Shown here: piece by piece, positions 29,316-38,161 of the stretch
Position numbering within the stretch: the first letter of the stretch is position 1
Layout: every line of letters begins with the position of its first letter
Assembly: GCA_900470285.1 (NCBI GenBank)
Contig: UCAG01000003.1
Coordinates: forward strand, 248,001-312,000
Length of the DNA: 64,000 nt
Source: Hyphomicrobiales bacterium
GTDB lineage: Bacteria > Pseudomonadota > Alphaproteobacteria > Rhizobiales > Rhizobiaceae
Reading direction: 5' to 3'
Made by a program: the position numbers and the translations under genes
Notes under the pieces: generated by a model
Seen by the model: the letters and a program-made list of their open reading frames with translations, nothing else
What the model was told of the DNA's origin: nothing
Database searches by the model: none

Positions 29316-30599
29316 GTGATCGTGGAAGACAGTGTCACATCAACAACTATGTTGCAGGATGCAGGTACGGATATAACCCATATCCGCCCGTTGCCGCGCC
29401 TGAATATTGATGCGTTCTGTGAAACAGAAGCCGGCCTGTCTGTTTTACAGGCCTGTTCTCAGGACCGGCGTCTCACACGCACCCGCTGGCATATTCGCCC
29501 GGGTGGCATTGATGTAGCATTGGAAGCCTATCAGAGCACTTCCACGCCCCATCTCATTATTCTCGAAAGTGCTGCAGGACCGGATAAGCTGCTTGCAGAC
29601 ATTATGCAGCTTGCCGAAGTCTGCGACAGCGGAACCCGTGTTCTGATTATCGGCCGCAGCAACGAAGTGCGCCTTTATCGCGAGCTGATCCGCAACGGCG
29701 TTTCCGATTATCTTGTCTCACCAGCCAGCCTGACAGAAGTCATATCCGTGCTGGATACATTATTCACGGATCCGGCAACCGCGCCTTCCGGCAGAAATGT
29801 TGCCGTTATCGGCGCTAAAGGCGGTGTCGGCTCGTCAACACTCGCCCACAATATCAGCTGGAGCCTTGCCAACCAGTTCAAACATGAAGTGGTACTGGCA
29901 GATATGGATCTGCCATTCGGCACGGTCAATATTAATTTTGATCAAGACCCGACACTGGGGATTGCCGATGCAGTCTATGCACCGGAACGGGTGGATGAAG
30001 TCTATCTTGACCGTCTTCTGGCAGAGAGCTCGGAACATTTATCCCTGCTGGCAGCGCCTTCCACACTCGAGAAAACCTATGATTTTGACACGGAATCTTT
30101 TGTTTCCGTGATCGATGCGGCTCTGCGTACCACACAATTGCTGGTACTCGACATACCACATAGCTGGAACAGCTGGACGCGTACAACCCTGATGCGGGCC
30201 GACGAAATTATCATTGTTGCCACACCTGACCTGGCCAGTTTGCGGAACACCAAGAATTTGCTTGATACGCTGATCCTGCTGCGTCCGAATGATAAACCCG
30301 CACATCTCATTCTCAACCAGACCGGTGTACCAAAACGTCCTGAAATTTCAGCTGCCGATTTTTGCTCACCGCTGAATATCAAACCCTTGGCTGTGATTGA
30401 ATTTGATCCTCAGTTTTTCGGTACATCGGCAAATAATGCCCATATGCTCGGAGAGGCAGATCCGAACCATAAAATTTCGCAAAAAATCACTGAAATTGCA
30501 CGTGAATTACTCGGCAAACATGATGTGCCGCAGCCCGGTAAAAAAGCAAAACCGCTGGCCGGACTTTTCAGTAAGCTTAAACGCAAGAATTCTGCCTGA
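29316..30599 (+). CDS. cpaE: Pilus localisation ATPase CpaE/TadZ
   Basis: A 427-aa cytoplasmic protein with a receiver-like N-terminal domain (about 70-155) and a ParA/MinD-type ATPase domain. The deviant Walker A is AKGGVGSSTLAHNIS at about 167-181. In Caulobacter CpaE localises the secretin to a cell pole. The start is uncertain: GTG at 29316 or GTG two codons downstream at 29322, which is better spaced from AAAGG. Confidence 0.93.
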   Translation: MIVEDSVTSTTMLQDAGTDITHIRPLPRLNIDAFCETEAGLSVLQACSQDRRLTRTRWHIRPGGIDVALEAYQSTSTPHLIILESAAGPDKLLADIMQLAEVCDSGTRVLIIGRSNEVRLYRELIRNGVSDYLVSPASLTEVISVLDTLFTDPATAPSGRNVAVIGAKGGVGSSTLAHNISWSLANQFKHEVVLADMDLPFGTVNINFDQDPTLGIADAVYAPERVDEVYLDRLLAESSEHLSLLAAPSTLEKTYDFDTESFVSVIDAALRTTQLLVLDIPHSWNSWTRTTLMRADEIIIVATPDLASLRNTKNLLDTLILLRPNDKPAHLILNQTGVPKRPEISAADFCSPLNIKPLAVIEFDPQFFGTSANNAHMLGEADPNHKISQKITEIARELLGKHDVPQPGKKAKPLAGLFSKLKRKNSA

Positions 30600-30621
30600 C
30601 GGACAAGGATAGACAACAGCC

Positions 30622-32085
30622 ATGTTTGGAAAAAGAGGTGCAACCTCCCCAACCACCGGTCCTGTAAAACCTGCTGCTCCGGCAGCCGGTCAGACAGTGA
30701 ATTTGCCCCCTGCGTCACAGGTCAGCACGGCTGCATCTGCATCGGACAAACCTGCTGCGAAAACAGTGGCTGCACCGGCCGTCCGTGAAAAATCACAAGC
30801 TTATTACGATACAAAATCTCAGATCTTTGCAGCACTGATTGATACAATTGACCTCTCGCAATTATCAAGAATGGATGCAGATGCAGCCCGTGATGACATC
30901 CGGGAGATCGTCAATGATATTATCTCGATCAAAAATTTTGTCATGTCGATTGCCGAGCAGGAAGAACTGCTCGATGATATCTGTAACGACGTTCTGGGCT
31001 ATGGTCCCCTAGAACCACTGCTGGCGCGTGACGATATCGCCGATATCATGGTCAATAGTGCGCGAAAAACCTATATTGAAGTTAATGGCCGTGTGCAGGA
31101 GACCAATGTTCGTTTCCGCGATAATCAGCAATTGCTGAATATCTGCCAGCGTATCGTTTCTCAGGTCGGTCGTCGTGTTGATGAATCCAGCCCTATCTGT
31201 GACGCCCGCCTTCCGGATGGTTCCCGTGTCAACGTCATTACCTCTCCGCTGGCCATCGACGGTACGGCTCTGACCATTCGTAAATTTAAAAAAGACAAAC
31301 TGACACTCGATCAGCTGGTGCGTTTCGGCAGTATTTCGCAAATGGGTGCGGAACTGCTGCAAATTATCGGCCGCGTACGCTGCAATATCATTATTTCAGG
31401 CGGCACAGGTTCCGGTAAAACCACACTGCTCAACTGCCTCACACGCTATATTGATGAAACTGAGCGTATCATTACCTGCGAAGACTCGGCGGAACTGCAA
31501 TTGCAGCAGCCCCATGTCGTGCGTCTTGAAACCCGTCCGCCCAATCTTGAAGGCGAAGGCGAGATCACCATGCGCGATCTGGTTAAAAACTGCCTGCGTA
31601 TGCGCCCTGAACGGATTATCGTCGGTGAAGTTCGCGGACCTGAAGTTTTCGATTTGCTTCAGGCCATGAATACCGGCCATGACGGCTCAATGGGCACAAT
31701 CCACTCCAACAGCCCGCGCGAATGTCTGAACCGTATGGAAGCCATGATTGCGATGGGCGGCTATACGCTGCCTCAGCGCACCGTGCGTGAAATTATTGTC
31801 GGCTCCGTTGATGTGATTATTCAGGCAACACGTCTTCGCGACGGTACACGCCGGATTACCCACATCACAGAAGTTGTGGGCATGGAAGGTGATATCGTCA
31901 TTACACAGGATCTGATGAATTTTGAGTTCCTCGGCGAAGATATTAACGGCAATATTATCGGGCGGCATGTATCGAGCGGTATTGGCCGGCCGGCTTTCTG
32001 GGAGCGCGCGCGCTACTATAATGAAGATCAGCGGCTCGCAACTATTCTGGACACGATGGAAGTCGCCGGCAGTCCTCAGACATAA
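30622..32085 (+). CDS. cpaF: Tad secretion ATPase CpaF/TadA
   Basis: A 487-aa type II/IV secretion hexameric ATPase that powers pilus assembly and, in Caulobacter, retraction. A Pro/Ala-rich N-terminal tail covers about 1-55. Walker [15 protein letters not shown] is at about 260-273. The Asp box ([14 protein letters not shown]), the conserved Walker B region ([19 protein letters not shown]) and the His box ([16 protein letters not shown]) all follow in order. It is 23 bp after cpaE. Confidence 0.96.
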   Translation: MFGKRGATSPTTGPVKPAAPAAGQTVNLPPASQVSTAASASDKPAAKTVAAPAVREKSQAYYDTKSQIFAALIDTIDLSQLSRMDADAARDDIREIVNDIISIKNFVMSIAEQEELLDDICNDVLGYGPLEPLLARDDIADIMVNSARKTYIEVNGRVQETNVRFRDNQQLLNICQRIVSQVGRRVDESSPICDARLPDGSRVNVITSPLAIDGTALTIRKFKKDKLTLDQLVRFGSISQMGAELLQIIGRVRCNIIISGGTGSGKTTLLNCLTRYIDETERIITCEDSAELQLQQPHVVRLETRPPNLEGEGEITMRDLVKNCLRMRPERIIVGEVRGPEVFDLLQAMNTGHDGSMGTIHSNSPRECLNRMEAMIAMGGYTLPQRTVREIIVGSVDVIIQATRLRDGTRRITHITEVVGMEGDIVITQDLMNFEFLGEDINGNIIGRHVSSGIGRPAFWERARYYNEDQRLATILDTMEVAGSPQT

Positions 32086-32187
32086 CATTGTCAGGGCGAT
32101 TTTATCTTAAATTTTTACCAGACAAACTCAGTTTCTTTGTTTGACATGATCCCGACCAACCGAAGCAGGTACTGAAAGGGCACTTCA

Positions 32188-33192
32188 ATGAACGGCACAA
32201 CAATTATGCTTGTTGTTCTGGCTGCAATTGCAGTCGGTGCCCTGCTCTATGCAATTTTTTTCGACCGAATCACAGCTGAGAAAACCGGCCAAAAACGCCT
32301 GGATGCAATTAAAAAGACCACAACCAGCCGCGCTGTTATGCGGTCAGAGCGTGAAAAAGCCAGCGAGGCACAAAAGCGTCGCCGGACATTGCAAGATAAT
32401 CTGGACGAACTTGACCGCCGGAACAAAACACAAAACAAAACGCAAAAAAGTCCGCCGTTGCGCATATTACTGACACAGGCAGGTTTGAGCTGGAGTGTCC
32501 GTCAGTTTTATCTCATTAGCGCGGCCAGCGCATTTTTCTGTTTTTTGCTCGGATTAATAGCCGGCATTCCTTTAATTATGTTGCCGCTGATTGCACTGGT
32601 CGGCTTTTTTGGTGTGCCCCGCTGGATCGTTCTGCATTTACGCAAAAAGAGAATGAAAGCATTTCTCAATGATTTTCCTAATGCGCTGGATGTCATTACC
32701 CGCTCTTTGCGATCCGGTCTGCCTTTAAATGACAGTCTGCGCTTGCTGGCAAATGATGCGCCTTCTCCGGTCAAAGAGGAGTTTCGCCGGATTGTTGAAG
32801 CACAACAAATGGGACTGACGATACCGGAGGCTGTCTCCAAAATGCCGGAAAATATGCCCTGCCCTGAAACAAATTTCTTTTCGATTGTGATACAAATTCA
32901 GTCACAGGCCGGCGGTAACCTGTCTGAGGCGCTGGGTAATTTGTCGCGTGTTTTGCGCGACCGAAAAAAAATGGCTGCCAAAGTCCAGGCCATGTCTCAG
33001 GAAGCCAAAGCCTCAGCGGCGATTATCGGCTCGCTGCCATTCTTTGTCGCCACAATTATCTCATTTATGAACCCGGGTTATATCGGAACACTGTTCACCA
33101 CCTTTGCCGGCAATGTTTTGCTGGTCATCTCAGTCATCATGTATTCTCTTGGAATTTTCGTGATGAAAACCATGATTAATTTCAAAATGTAA
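32188..33192 (+). CDS. tadB: Tad platform protein TadB
   Basis: A 334-aa inner-membrane platform protein with a T2SSF domain at about 165-290 (FPNALDVITRSLRSGLPLNDSL is the start of the conserved core, given in part). Membrane segments lie near the N-terminus, at about 110-150 and at the C-terminus. A basic, coiled-coil-prone cytoplasmic part covers about 30-95. A 102-bp gap with a TTGACA motif separates it from cpaF. Confidence 0.93.
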   Translation: MNGTTIMLVVLAAIAVGALLYAIFFDRITAEKTGQKRLDAIKKTTTSRAVMRSEREKASEAQKRRRTLQDNLDELDRRNKTQNKTQKSPPLRILLTQAGLSWSVRQFYLISAASAFFCFLLGLIAGIPLIMLPLIALVGFFGVPRWIVLHLRKKRMKAFLNDFPNALDVITRSLRSGLPLNDSLRLLANDAPSPVKEEFRRIVEAQQMGLTIPEAVSKMPENMPCPETNFFSIVIQIQSQAGGNLSEALGNLSRVLRDRKKMAAKVQAMSQEAKASAAIIGSLPFFVATIISFMNPGYIGTLFTTFAGNVLLVISVIMYSLGIFVMKTMINFKM

Positions 33193-33204
33193 GCGGAGGT
33201 GGCC

Positions 33205-34203
33205 ATGCGGGAATTTTTCGAAACCACTCTCTTTCAGCGGCAAACGCTCATCAGCCTTTTCATTATGTTTGCAATGTTCGCAACCATAATGACACTTCTG
33301 TTGCCCTATTTTCAGCGTGATCCGCTCAAAAGCCGTATGAAATCTGTCGCGATTGAGCGCGAGGCTCTTCGTGCCCGCGAAAGAGCGCGGATGGCCAATG
33401 ATAAAGAACGCGGCATCAGCCTGCGACATCAGCAAAAAGCCGGAATTCGTGACTTTGTTGAAAAGCTGGATCTGCGCCGCGCTCTTGCAGATGAAAAGAC
33501 GGTTGCCTCGCTGCGGCAAGCAGGATTTCGCGGGCAAAATCCGCTCAATGTTTTTCTGTTTATGCGTTTTGTTCTGCCCTTTGCATTTCTGGGTCTCGCA
33601 ATATTCTGGATCTTTGGTCTGGGTATGCTGGCGCAACAAGCCACATTCGTGCGTTTTCTGGTATGTATTATTGCCGCTTATGCCGGTTTCTATGCACCCA
33701 ATCTCTATGTCAGCAATATCGCTGCCAAGCGCCGTGAATCCATCACGCTGGCATGGCCCGATGCCCTTGATTTAATGCTGATCTGCGTTGAATCCGGTAT
33801 GTCTACAGAAGCTGCCTTTCGCCGCGTTGCGGATGAAATCGGCATTCAATCAGCGGATCTGGCTGAAGAACTGATGCTGACCAATGCGGAACTGGCTTTT
33901 TTGCCGGAACGTCGTCAGGCCTATGAAAATCTTGCCAGCCGCACCGGAATGGAAGCGATCAAATCCATGACACAGGCGCTGATACAGGCTGAGCGCTACG
34001 GGACACCGGTTGCAACGGCAATGCGCACACTCTCGCAGGAAAGCCGTGATATGCGCTTGCTGGCAGCAGAGAAGAAAGCCGCAGGTCTGCCGCCAAAACT
34101 CACCATCCCTATGATCGTGTTTTTCCTGCCGGTCTTGTTTATGGTTATTCTCGGCCCGGCTATGATCCAGATTTTCGGGCAGGGCGGCATTGCCGGCAAC
34201 TAA
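33205..34203 (+). CDS. tadC: Tad platform protein TadC
   Basis: A 332-aa inner-membrane platform protein, paralogue of TadB, with T2SSF core WPDALDLMLICVESGMSTEAAF at about residue 187 onward (shown in part). The C-terminal membrane segment is IPMIVFFLPVLFMVILGPAM. The ATG at 33205 follows GGAGG by five bases; a GTG at 33199 is less well placed. It ends the plus-strand tad unit at a strong hairpin. Confidence 0.93.
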   Translation: MREFFETTLFQRQTLISLFIMFAMFATIMTLLLPYFQRDPLKSRMKSVAIEREALRARERARMANDKERGISLRHQQKAGIRDFVEKLDLRRALADEKTVASLRQAGFRGQNPLNVFLFMRFVLPFAFLGLAIFWIFGLGMLAQQATFVRFLVCIIAAYAGFYAPNLYVSNIAAKRRESITLAWPDALDLMLICVESGMSTEAAFRRVADEIGIQSADLAEELMLTNAELAFLPERRQAYENLASRTGMEAIKSMTQALIQAERYGTPVATAMRTLSQESRDMRLLAAEKKAAGLPPKLTIPMIVFFLPVLFMVILGPAMIQIFGQGGIAGN

Positions 34204-34218
34204 GTTCTCAAAACAAAA

Positions 34219-34250
34219 CCGCCTGCCTGAAGAAGTATTCAGGCAGGCGG
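34219..34250. terminator. Hairpin between convergent tadC and tadD
   Basis: A perfect 13-bp stem (CCGCCTGCCTGAA / TTCAGGCAGGCGG) closes a six-base loop. On the minus strand it is followed by a T-rich stretch, so it suits termination of the TadD-like transcript best and may also stop tadC. Confidence 0.8.
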
Positions 34251-34275
34251 CTTGATTCATAAACTCTGTCAGGCC

Positions 34276-35118
34276 TCATGCCTGCTTTTTAACGCCCTGT
34301 CTGGCGAGCATCGAACGCAAATAATCTGTATTGGCTTTTGCCTGCTCCGGAGACAACTCGCGGGAGGCAATAGTTTCCGCCTCCTGAAAACGCCCCTGAA
34401 GACCAACAACCAGCGCCAGATTTTGACGAACGCGGCTGTCGCTGCCATTCGCAGTTGCCGCCTGACGCAGATATTTCTCAGCCGTCGGCAAATCACCGCT
34501 TAAGACATATGACATTGCAAGATTAGACAGAACAGAAGCTTCCCCAGGCTTAATCTGCAGTGCTTTTTGATAAATGACACGGGCATCCGCGGAATTGCCC
34601 TGCTGGTCGAGAATAGCCCCTTCTGCAGACAGCAAACGCCAGTCCGGATAGTCCGGGGTCTGCGCACGGCGAACTGCATCCAGCGCCGCATCCAGTTCAC
34701 CCGCACCAGCCAGAGCTTTGCCATAGGCAGCCAAGACTTGCTTATCCTTCGGCAGTTGAATCGCAATTGCCCGCATCACCGCCAGCGACTGATCACTGCG
34801 GCCTGCCATGCTCAGCACTGTAGCGTAATTCAGAGCAGCCACTTTGCTGGTCGGGTTCTTCTGATAATGCGCGCCATAGGTCTGAGCAGCTTGCGCCAGT
34901 TGCTGCGCATTCATCTGTTCAATAGATCTTTCAGCTTTAGTACCGCTGCTTTTGGCAACCGAACCGGTTGTTGTACGATCCACGCTGTTACAACCGGCCA
35001 GTGCCAGACCCGTAATGAAAAGAGCAGTAGTAAGTGTCAGAAAACGGCTTTTTCCGTAACGCGGGCCACGGCATGATTTATCCGGTTGTTCAAAAGCCAG
35101 CGCATTTTTCTGCATCAA
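34276..35118 (-). CDS. TadD-like tetratricopeptide lipoprotein
   Basis: A 280-aa protein with a lipoprotein signal (TTALFITGLALAGC, Cys about 43) and three to four TPR repeats across about 85-255. One clear repeat region contains ARVIYQKALQIKPGEASVLS. TadD lipoproteins act as pilotins or assembly factors in Tad systems. It faces the plus-strand tad genes and has its own promoter region with two TTAACC motifs. Confidence 0.85.
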   Translation of the reverse strand: MMQKNALAFEQPDKSCRGPRYGKSRFLTLTTALFITGLALAGCNSVDRTTTGSVAKSSGTKAERSIEQMNAQQLAQAAQTYGAHYQKNPTSKVAALNYATVLSMAGRSDQSLAVMRAIAIQLPKDKQVLAAYGKALAGAGELDAALDAVRRAQTPDYPDWRLLSAEGAILDQQGNSADARVIYQKALQIKPGEASVLSNLAMSYVLSGDLPTAEKYLRQAATANGSDSRVRQNLALVVGLQGRFQEAETIASRELSPEQAKANTDYLRSMLARQGVKKQA

Positions 35119-35169
35119 ACTGTCTCCATAAATACGGTCGTTGAAAGCGCCTGAAATCAGTCCTCTGCA

Positions 35170-35217
35170 TTAACCCGCGCTTCACCTGAATATGATAAAA
35201 TCAATATTCCATTAACC
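35170..35217. promoter_or_regulatory. Candidate CtrA sites in the tadD-pepB divergent region
   Basis: TCAA-N7-TTAACC is at 35201-35217, one mismatch from TTAA-N7-TTAA, and a second TTAACC is at 35170-35175. They lie 50-100 bp upstream of the TadD-like start on the minus strand and 75 bp or more before the aminopeptidase. Confidence 0.35.
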
Positions 35218-35292
35218 CTAATAGAGAGTTAATTATTGAGCCGACATCAGCGACTCATGCCGCTCTCCCGCAAATAAATACCGGAAACCAAT

Positions 35293-36711
35293 ATGACCTC
35301 CCTGCCTCTTTCTGCGAACCGTGCCGCCCTTCTCGATCAACAGGCTGCGGACAGCCGTCCGATATGGCTGATCACACCAGAGGCACTGACCAATGGTTCG
35401 TTTCCGCAAAATGTGCGCAACTGGGCAGCAGCCAACGGCTATAAGGGCAAAGCCGGACAATTGCTGACACTGGCCAATGAACAAGGCCAGATCAGCGGTG
35501 CTTTATTCGGTATTGAACCGGCGGACAAAGACAAGAGCGGCGAAGGCCGTCTGATCGGCGGCAAGCTTGCCCGCCTCTTGCCTGCAGGCAACTGGCATAT
35601 TGAAGGTAAAGCTGACCATGCCGAATTATTCGCGGTTAGCTTCCTGCTCGGCGGCTATCAGTTCAACCGCTATAAAAAAGATGCGACATCAGACGAACTG
35701 GGAAGTGTCCGCCTGTTCGTATCAGGCCTGACAGATATTGCAGAAGCCCGTCGTCTTGCCGATGCCAGCGCCATGACCCGCGATCTGATCAATACACCTA
35801 CCAGTGATATGGGGCCGGACTCACTGGAACTGGCAGCCCGTAACCTTGCAACGGCTTATGGCGCGAAATTCACTGCCGTTATCGGTGATGATCTGCTGAA
35901 TCAAAATTTCCCGATGATCCATGCCGTCGGCCGTGCCAGCGAAACCGCTCCGCGGCTGATTGATTTCAGCTGGGGTAAAGACAGCGATCCGAAAGTCACG
36001 TTAGTTGGTAAGGGCGTTTGCTTTGATACCGGCGGGCTCGATATCAAGCCTGCCAGCGGCATGTTGCTGATGAAAAAAGATATGGGTGGTGCAGCCAATG
36101 TGCTGGGTCTTGCCCGTATGATTATGGATGCAAAATTGCCGGTGCGTCTGCGTGTGTTGATCCCTGCAGTCGAAAACTCCATTTCCGGTAATGCATTCCG
36201 CCCGAGCGATATTCTGACCTCCCGTCAGGGACAGACGGTTGAAATCGGCAATACTGATGCGGAAGGCCGTTTGGTACTGGCTGATGCATTAACCTTAGCC
36301 GACGAAGAAAATCCGGATCTCATTATCGATATGGCAACCCTGACAGGCGCTGCCCGCGTGGCACTCGGACCTGATCTGCCGCCATTCTACAGTCATGACG
36401 AAGCCTTTGCTGCAAAAGTGGCAGAACAGGCAGCAGCACAGTCTGATCCGTTGTGGCGCATGCCGCTCTGGGCGCCTTATGAAGCTAAACTCGCTTCCAA
36501 GGTTGCAGATACCAACAATGTGACCACCGACGGTTTTGCCGGTTCTGTTACCGCAGCGCTGTTCCTCTCGCGCTTTGTCAAAAATGCCAAGGTCTGGGGA
36601 CATTTCGACATTTACGGCTGGACACCGGTTGAGAAATCCGCAGCCACTGTGGGCGGTGCTGCACAGGGTATCCGTGCGCTTTATCAGGTTATCAAACAAC
36701 GTTACGCATAG
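35293..36711 (+). CDS. Leucyl aminopeptidase family protein (M17)
   Basis: A 472-aa cytoplasmic zinc/manganese aminopeptidase of family M17 that removes N-terminal residues from peptides. The signature NTDAEGRLVLADAL is intact, and the metal site region GKGVCFDTGGLDIKP with the catalytic Lys (LLMKKDMGG) is complete. The N-terminal macro-like domain is present (about 1-155). It is probably PepB/PepA-like; I do not assign a symbol because the subfamily cannot be settled by eye. It is transcribed away from the TadD-like gene. Confidence 0.93.
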   Translation: MTSLPLSANRAALLDQQAADSRPIWLITPEALTNGSFPQNVRNWAAANGYKGKAGQLLTLANEQGQISGALFGIEPADKDKSGEGRLIGGKLARLLPAGNWHIEGKADHAELFAVSFLLGGYQFNRYKKDATSDELGSVRLFVSGLTDIAEARRLADASAMTRDLINTPTSDMGPDSLELAARNLATAYGAKFTAVIGDDLLNQNFPMIHAVGRASETAPRLIDFSWGKDSDPKVTLVGKGVCFDTGGLDIKPASGMLLMKKDMGGAANVLGLARMIMDAKLPVRLRVLIPAVENSISGNAFRPSDILTSRQGQTVEIGNTDAEGRLVLADALTLADEENPDLIIDMATLTGAARVALGPDLPPFYSHDEAFAAKVAEQAAAQSDPLWRMPLWAPYEAKLASKVADTNNVTTDGFAGSVTAALFLSRFVKNAKVWGHFDIYGWTPVEKSAATVGGAAQGIRALYQVIKQRYA

Positions 36712-36724
36712 AGAGGTTACAGTT

Positions 36725-36808
36725 TATCTTGAATCATTTGAACCGCTCTATCTTTTTTTACGCATTTCCGAACGCAAAACCGGTTCCCACTTTTGCTGGA
36801 AATGCTCT
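36725..36808. repeat. Dispersed Rhizobiales palindromic repeat
   Basis: GCATTTCC (36762-36769) and GGAAATGC (36798-36805) flank ACCGGTTCCCACTTTTG, an arrangement widely seen between genes of Rhizobiales. It fills most of the aminopeptidase-marR gap. Confidence 0.75.
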
Positions 36809-36854
36809 GAGCCTCTTGCAGGCTCCGCTTAAAAGCGGTTCTATAAGCCAAACA

Positions 36855-36879
36855 GCCTGCCTGTTCATAACGGGCAGGC
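36855..36879 (+). terminator. Terminator-like hairpin before marR
   Basis: An 11-bp stem (GCCTGCCTGTT / AACGGGCAGGC, one G-T pair) with a three-base loop is followed by CTCTCTATT. The U-run is weak, so its strength as a terminator is uncertain. Confidence 0.5.
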
Positions 36880-36903
36880 CTCTCTATTAGGTAAGCGGTA
36901 TTC

Positions 36904-37254
36904 ATGGCTGTTGAGTTAAAACCACTACAGGCGCTGACGTTATTACAGACCGTTTCCCTGTCGCAGGTGCGTGACGAAACCCATGACCTGACATGGCGGC
37001 AAATGGCCATTCTGCTGACAATCTATCTTGAAACACCGCCCCATACAGTACGTGCGCTGGCTGCACGTCTTGGCGTGACTAAACCTGTTATTACCCGTGC
37101 GCTGGATACGATGGGCACGATGGGGCTGGTCAGCCGTCATCGCGACCCGCAGGATCTGCGTAATGTTCTGATTAAACGAACTGTCAGCGGTGCGCTCTAT
37201 GTTGAAAGACTGGGTGACCGCGTTATTGCAAAATCCAGGGAATTACCTTTATGA
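36904..37254 (+). CDS. Short MarR-family transcriptional regulator
   Basis: A 116-aa winged-helix protein; the recognition region is TVRALAARLGVTKPVITRALD at about 54-74 (in part) and the wing follows with RHRDPQDLRNVLI. It is shorter than usual MarR proteins (about 140 aa), lacking part of the C-terminal dimerisation helix. The stop overlaps the start of the NlpC/P60 gene (ATGA), so regulator and hydrolase are translated together. The ligand and targets are unknown. Confidence 0.85.
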   Translation: MAVELKPLQALTLLQTVSLSQVRDETHDLTWRQMAILLTIYLETPPHTVRALAARLGVTKPVITRALDTMGTMGLVSRHRDPQDLRNVLIKRTVSGALYVERLGDRVIAKSRELPL

Positions 37255-38111
37255 CCCAGCCTGACCGTCGTCTCCACGCCTATCGCCCCGATCTGGCGGA
37301 TAGTGCTTTACGCGGAAAAGTCGATGCCGCGGCCTTCACAGAAGGCAAGCGCAAACGTGTACTCGTTCCCGTCAGTGATTTGCGCAGTAAGCCTGAACTT
37401 AACAGCGGCCCGCAGAGCCAGATTCTCTATGGCGATGAAGTCACCGTTTTTGAGCAGGCGAATGGTTGGAGCTGGGTGCAGGCTGTACGCGACGGCTATG
37501 TCGGTTATATGCCGGATGCTGAATTGGGCGAGACCGGCAATGCGCCAACCCACCGTATCTGCGTACCGCGCACGTTTATCTATTCCGGTGCTGATCTGCG
37601 TTTCCGCCATACTACCGCCCTGTCCCTTGGCTCAGTGGTAGAAATTACCGAATTCGTTGAAAACCGCGGCAGCCGCTACGGCATGTTGCCGGATGGCACT
37701 GCGATTTTCGCCAAGCATCTGCGCGCGATTAACGAGATTGCTGCTGATTATGTCACCACAGCCGAAAGTCTGATCAACACACCTTATCTCTGGGGCGGCA
37801 CCTCCGGCTTCGGTATTGACTGTTCCGGTCTGGTGCAGCTTGCCATGCTTGATGCAGGGCGCGATGTATTGCGCGATTCCGATATGCAGGGCGATCATCT
37901 GGGCGAAATCCTTGATGCCGGTGATGATTATGCCAATCTGCAACGCGGCGATCTGGTGTTCTGGCCGGGTCATGTGGCGATTATGGCCAGCCCAGATATG
38001 ATGATCCATGCCAATGGCCATACCATGACTGTAGCCTATGAGCCGCTGCGTGAAGCGATTGAGCGAATTGCGTATCTTTACGATTTACCTTCTCACTTCC
38101 GCCGCCCATAA
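37251..38111 (+). CDS. NlpC/P60 family peptidoglycan hydrolase with SH3 domains
   Basis: A 286-aa predicted gamma-D-glutamyl-diamino acid endopeptidase. Two bacterial SH3 domains (about 36-90 and 100-160) precede the C40 catalytic domain (about 165-285). The catalytic Cys is in GIDCSGLVQLAM near 190 and the His in PGHVAIM near 240. I see no signal peptide, so it may act in the cytoplasm on recycled muropeptides, as in dipeptidyl-peptidase VI-like enzymes, or use another export route. Co-translated with a MarR regulator. Confidence 0.88.
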   Translation: MTQPDRRLHAYRPDLADSALRGKVDAAAFTEGKRKRVLVPVSDLRSKPELNSGPQSQILYGDEVTVFEQANGWSWVQAVRDGYVGYMPDAELGETGNAPTHRICVPRTFIYSGADLRFRHTTALSLGSVVEITEFVENRGSRYGMLPDGTAIFAKHLRAINEIAADYVTTAESLINTPYLWGGTSGFGIDCSGLVQLAMLDAGRDVLRDSDMQGDHLGEILDAGDDYANLQRGDLVFWPGHVAIMASPDMMIHANGHTMTVAYEPLREAIERIAYLYDLPSHFRRP

Positions 38112-38112
38112 A

Positions 38113-38147
38113 ATAAAAAAGCCGCCGGAAATTCCGGCGGCTTTTCT
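38113..38147. terminator. Bidirectional terminator
   Basis: A perfect AAGCCGCCGGAA / TTCCGGCGGCTT stem with A- and T-rich flanks lies between the convergent NlpC/P60 and hydroxyacid dehydrogenase genes. Confidence 0.88.
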
Positions 38148-38161
38148 GTAAGCTCAATATT

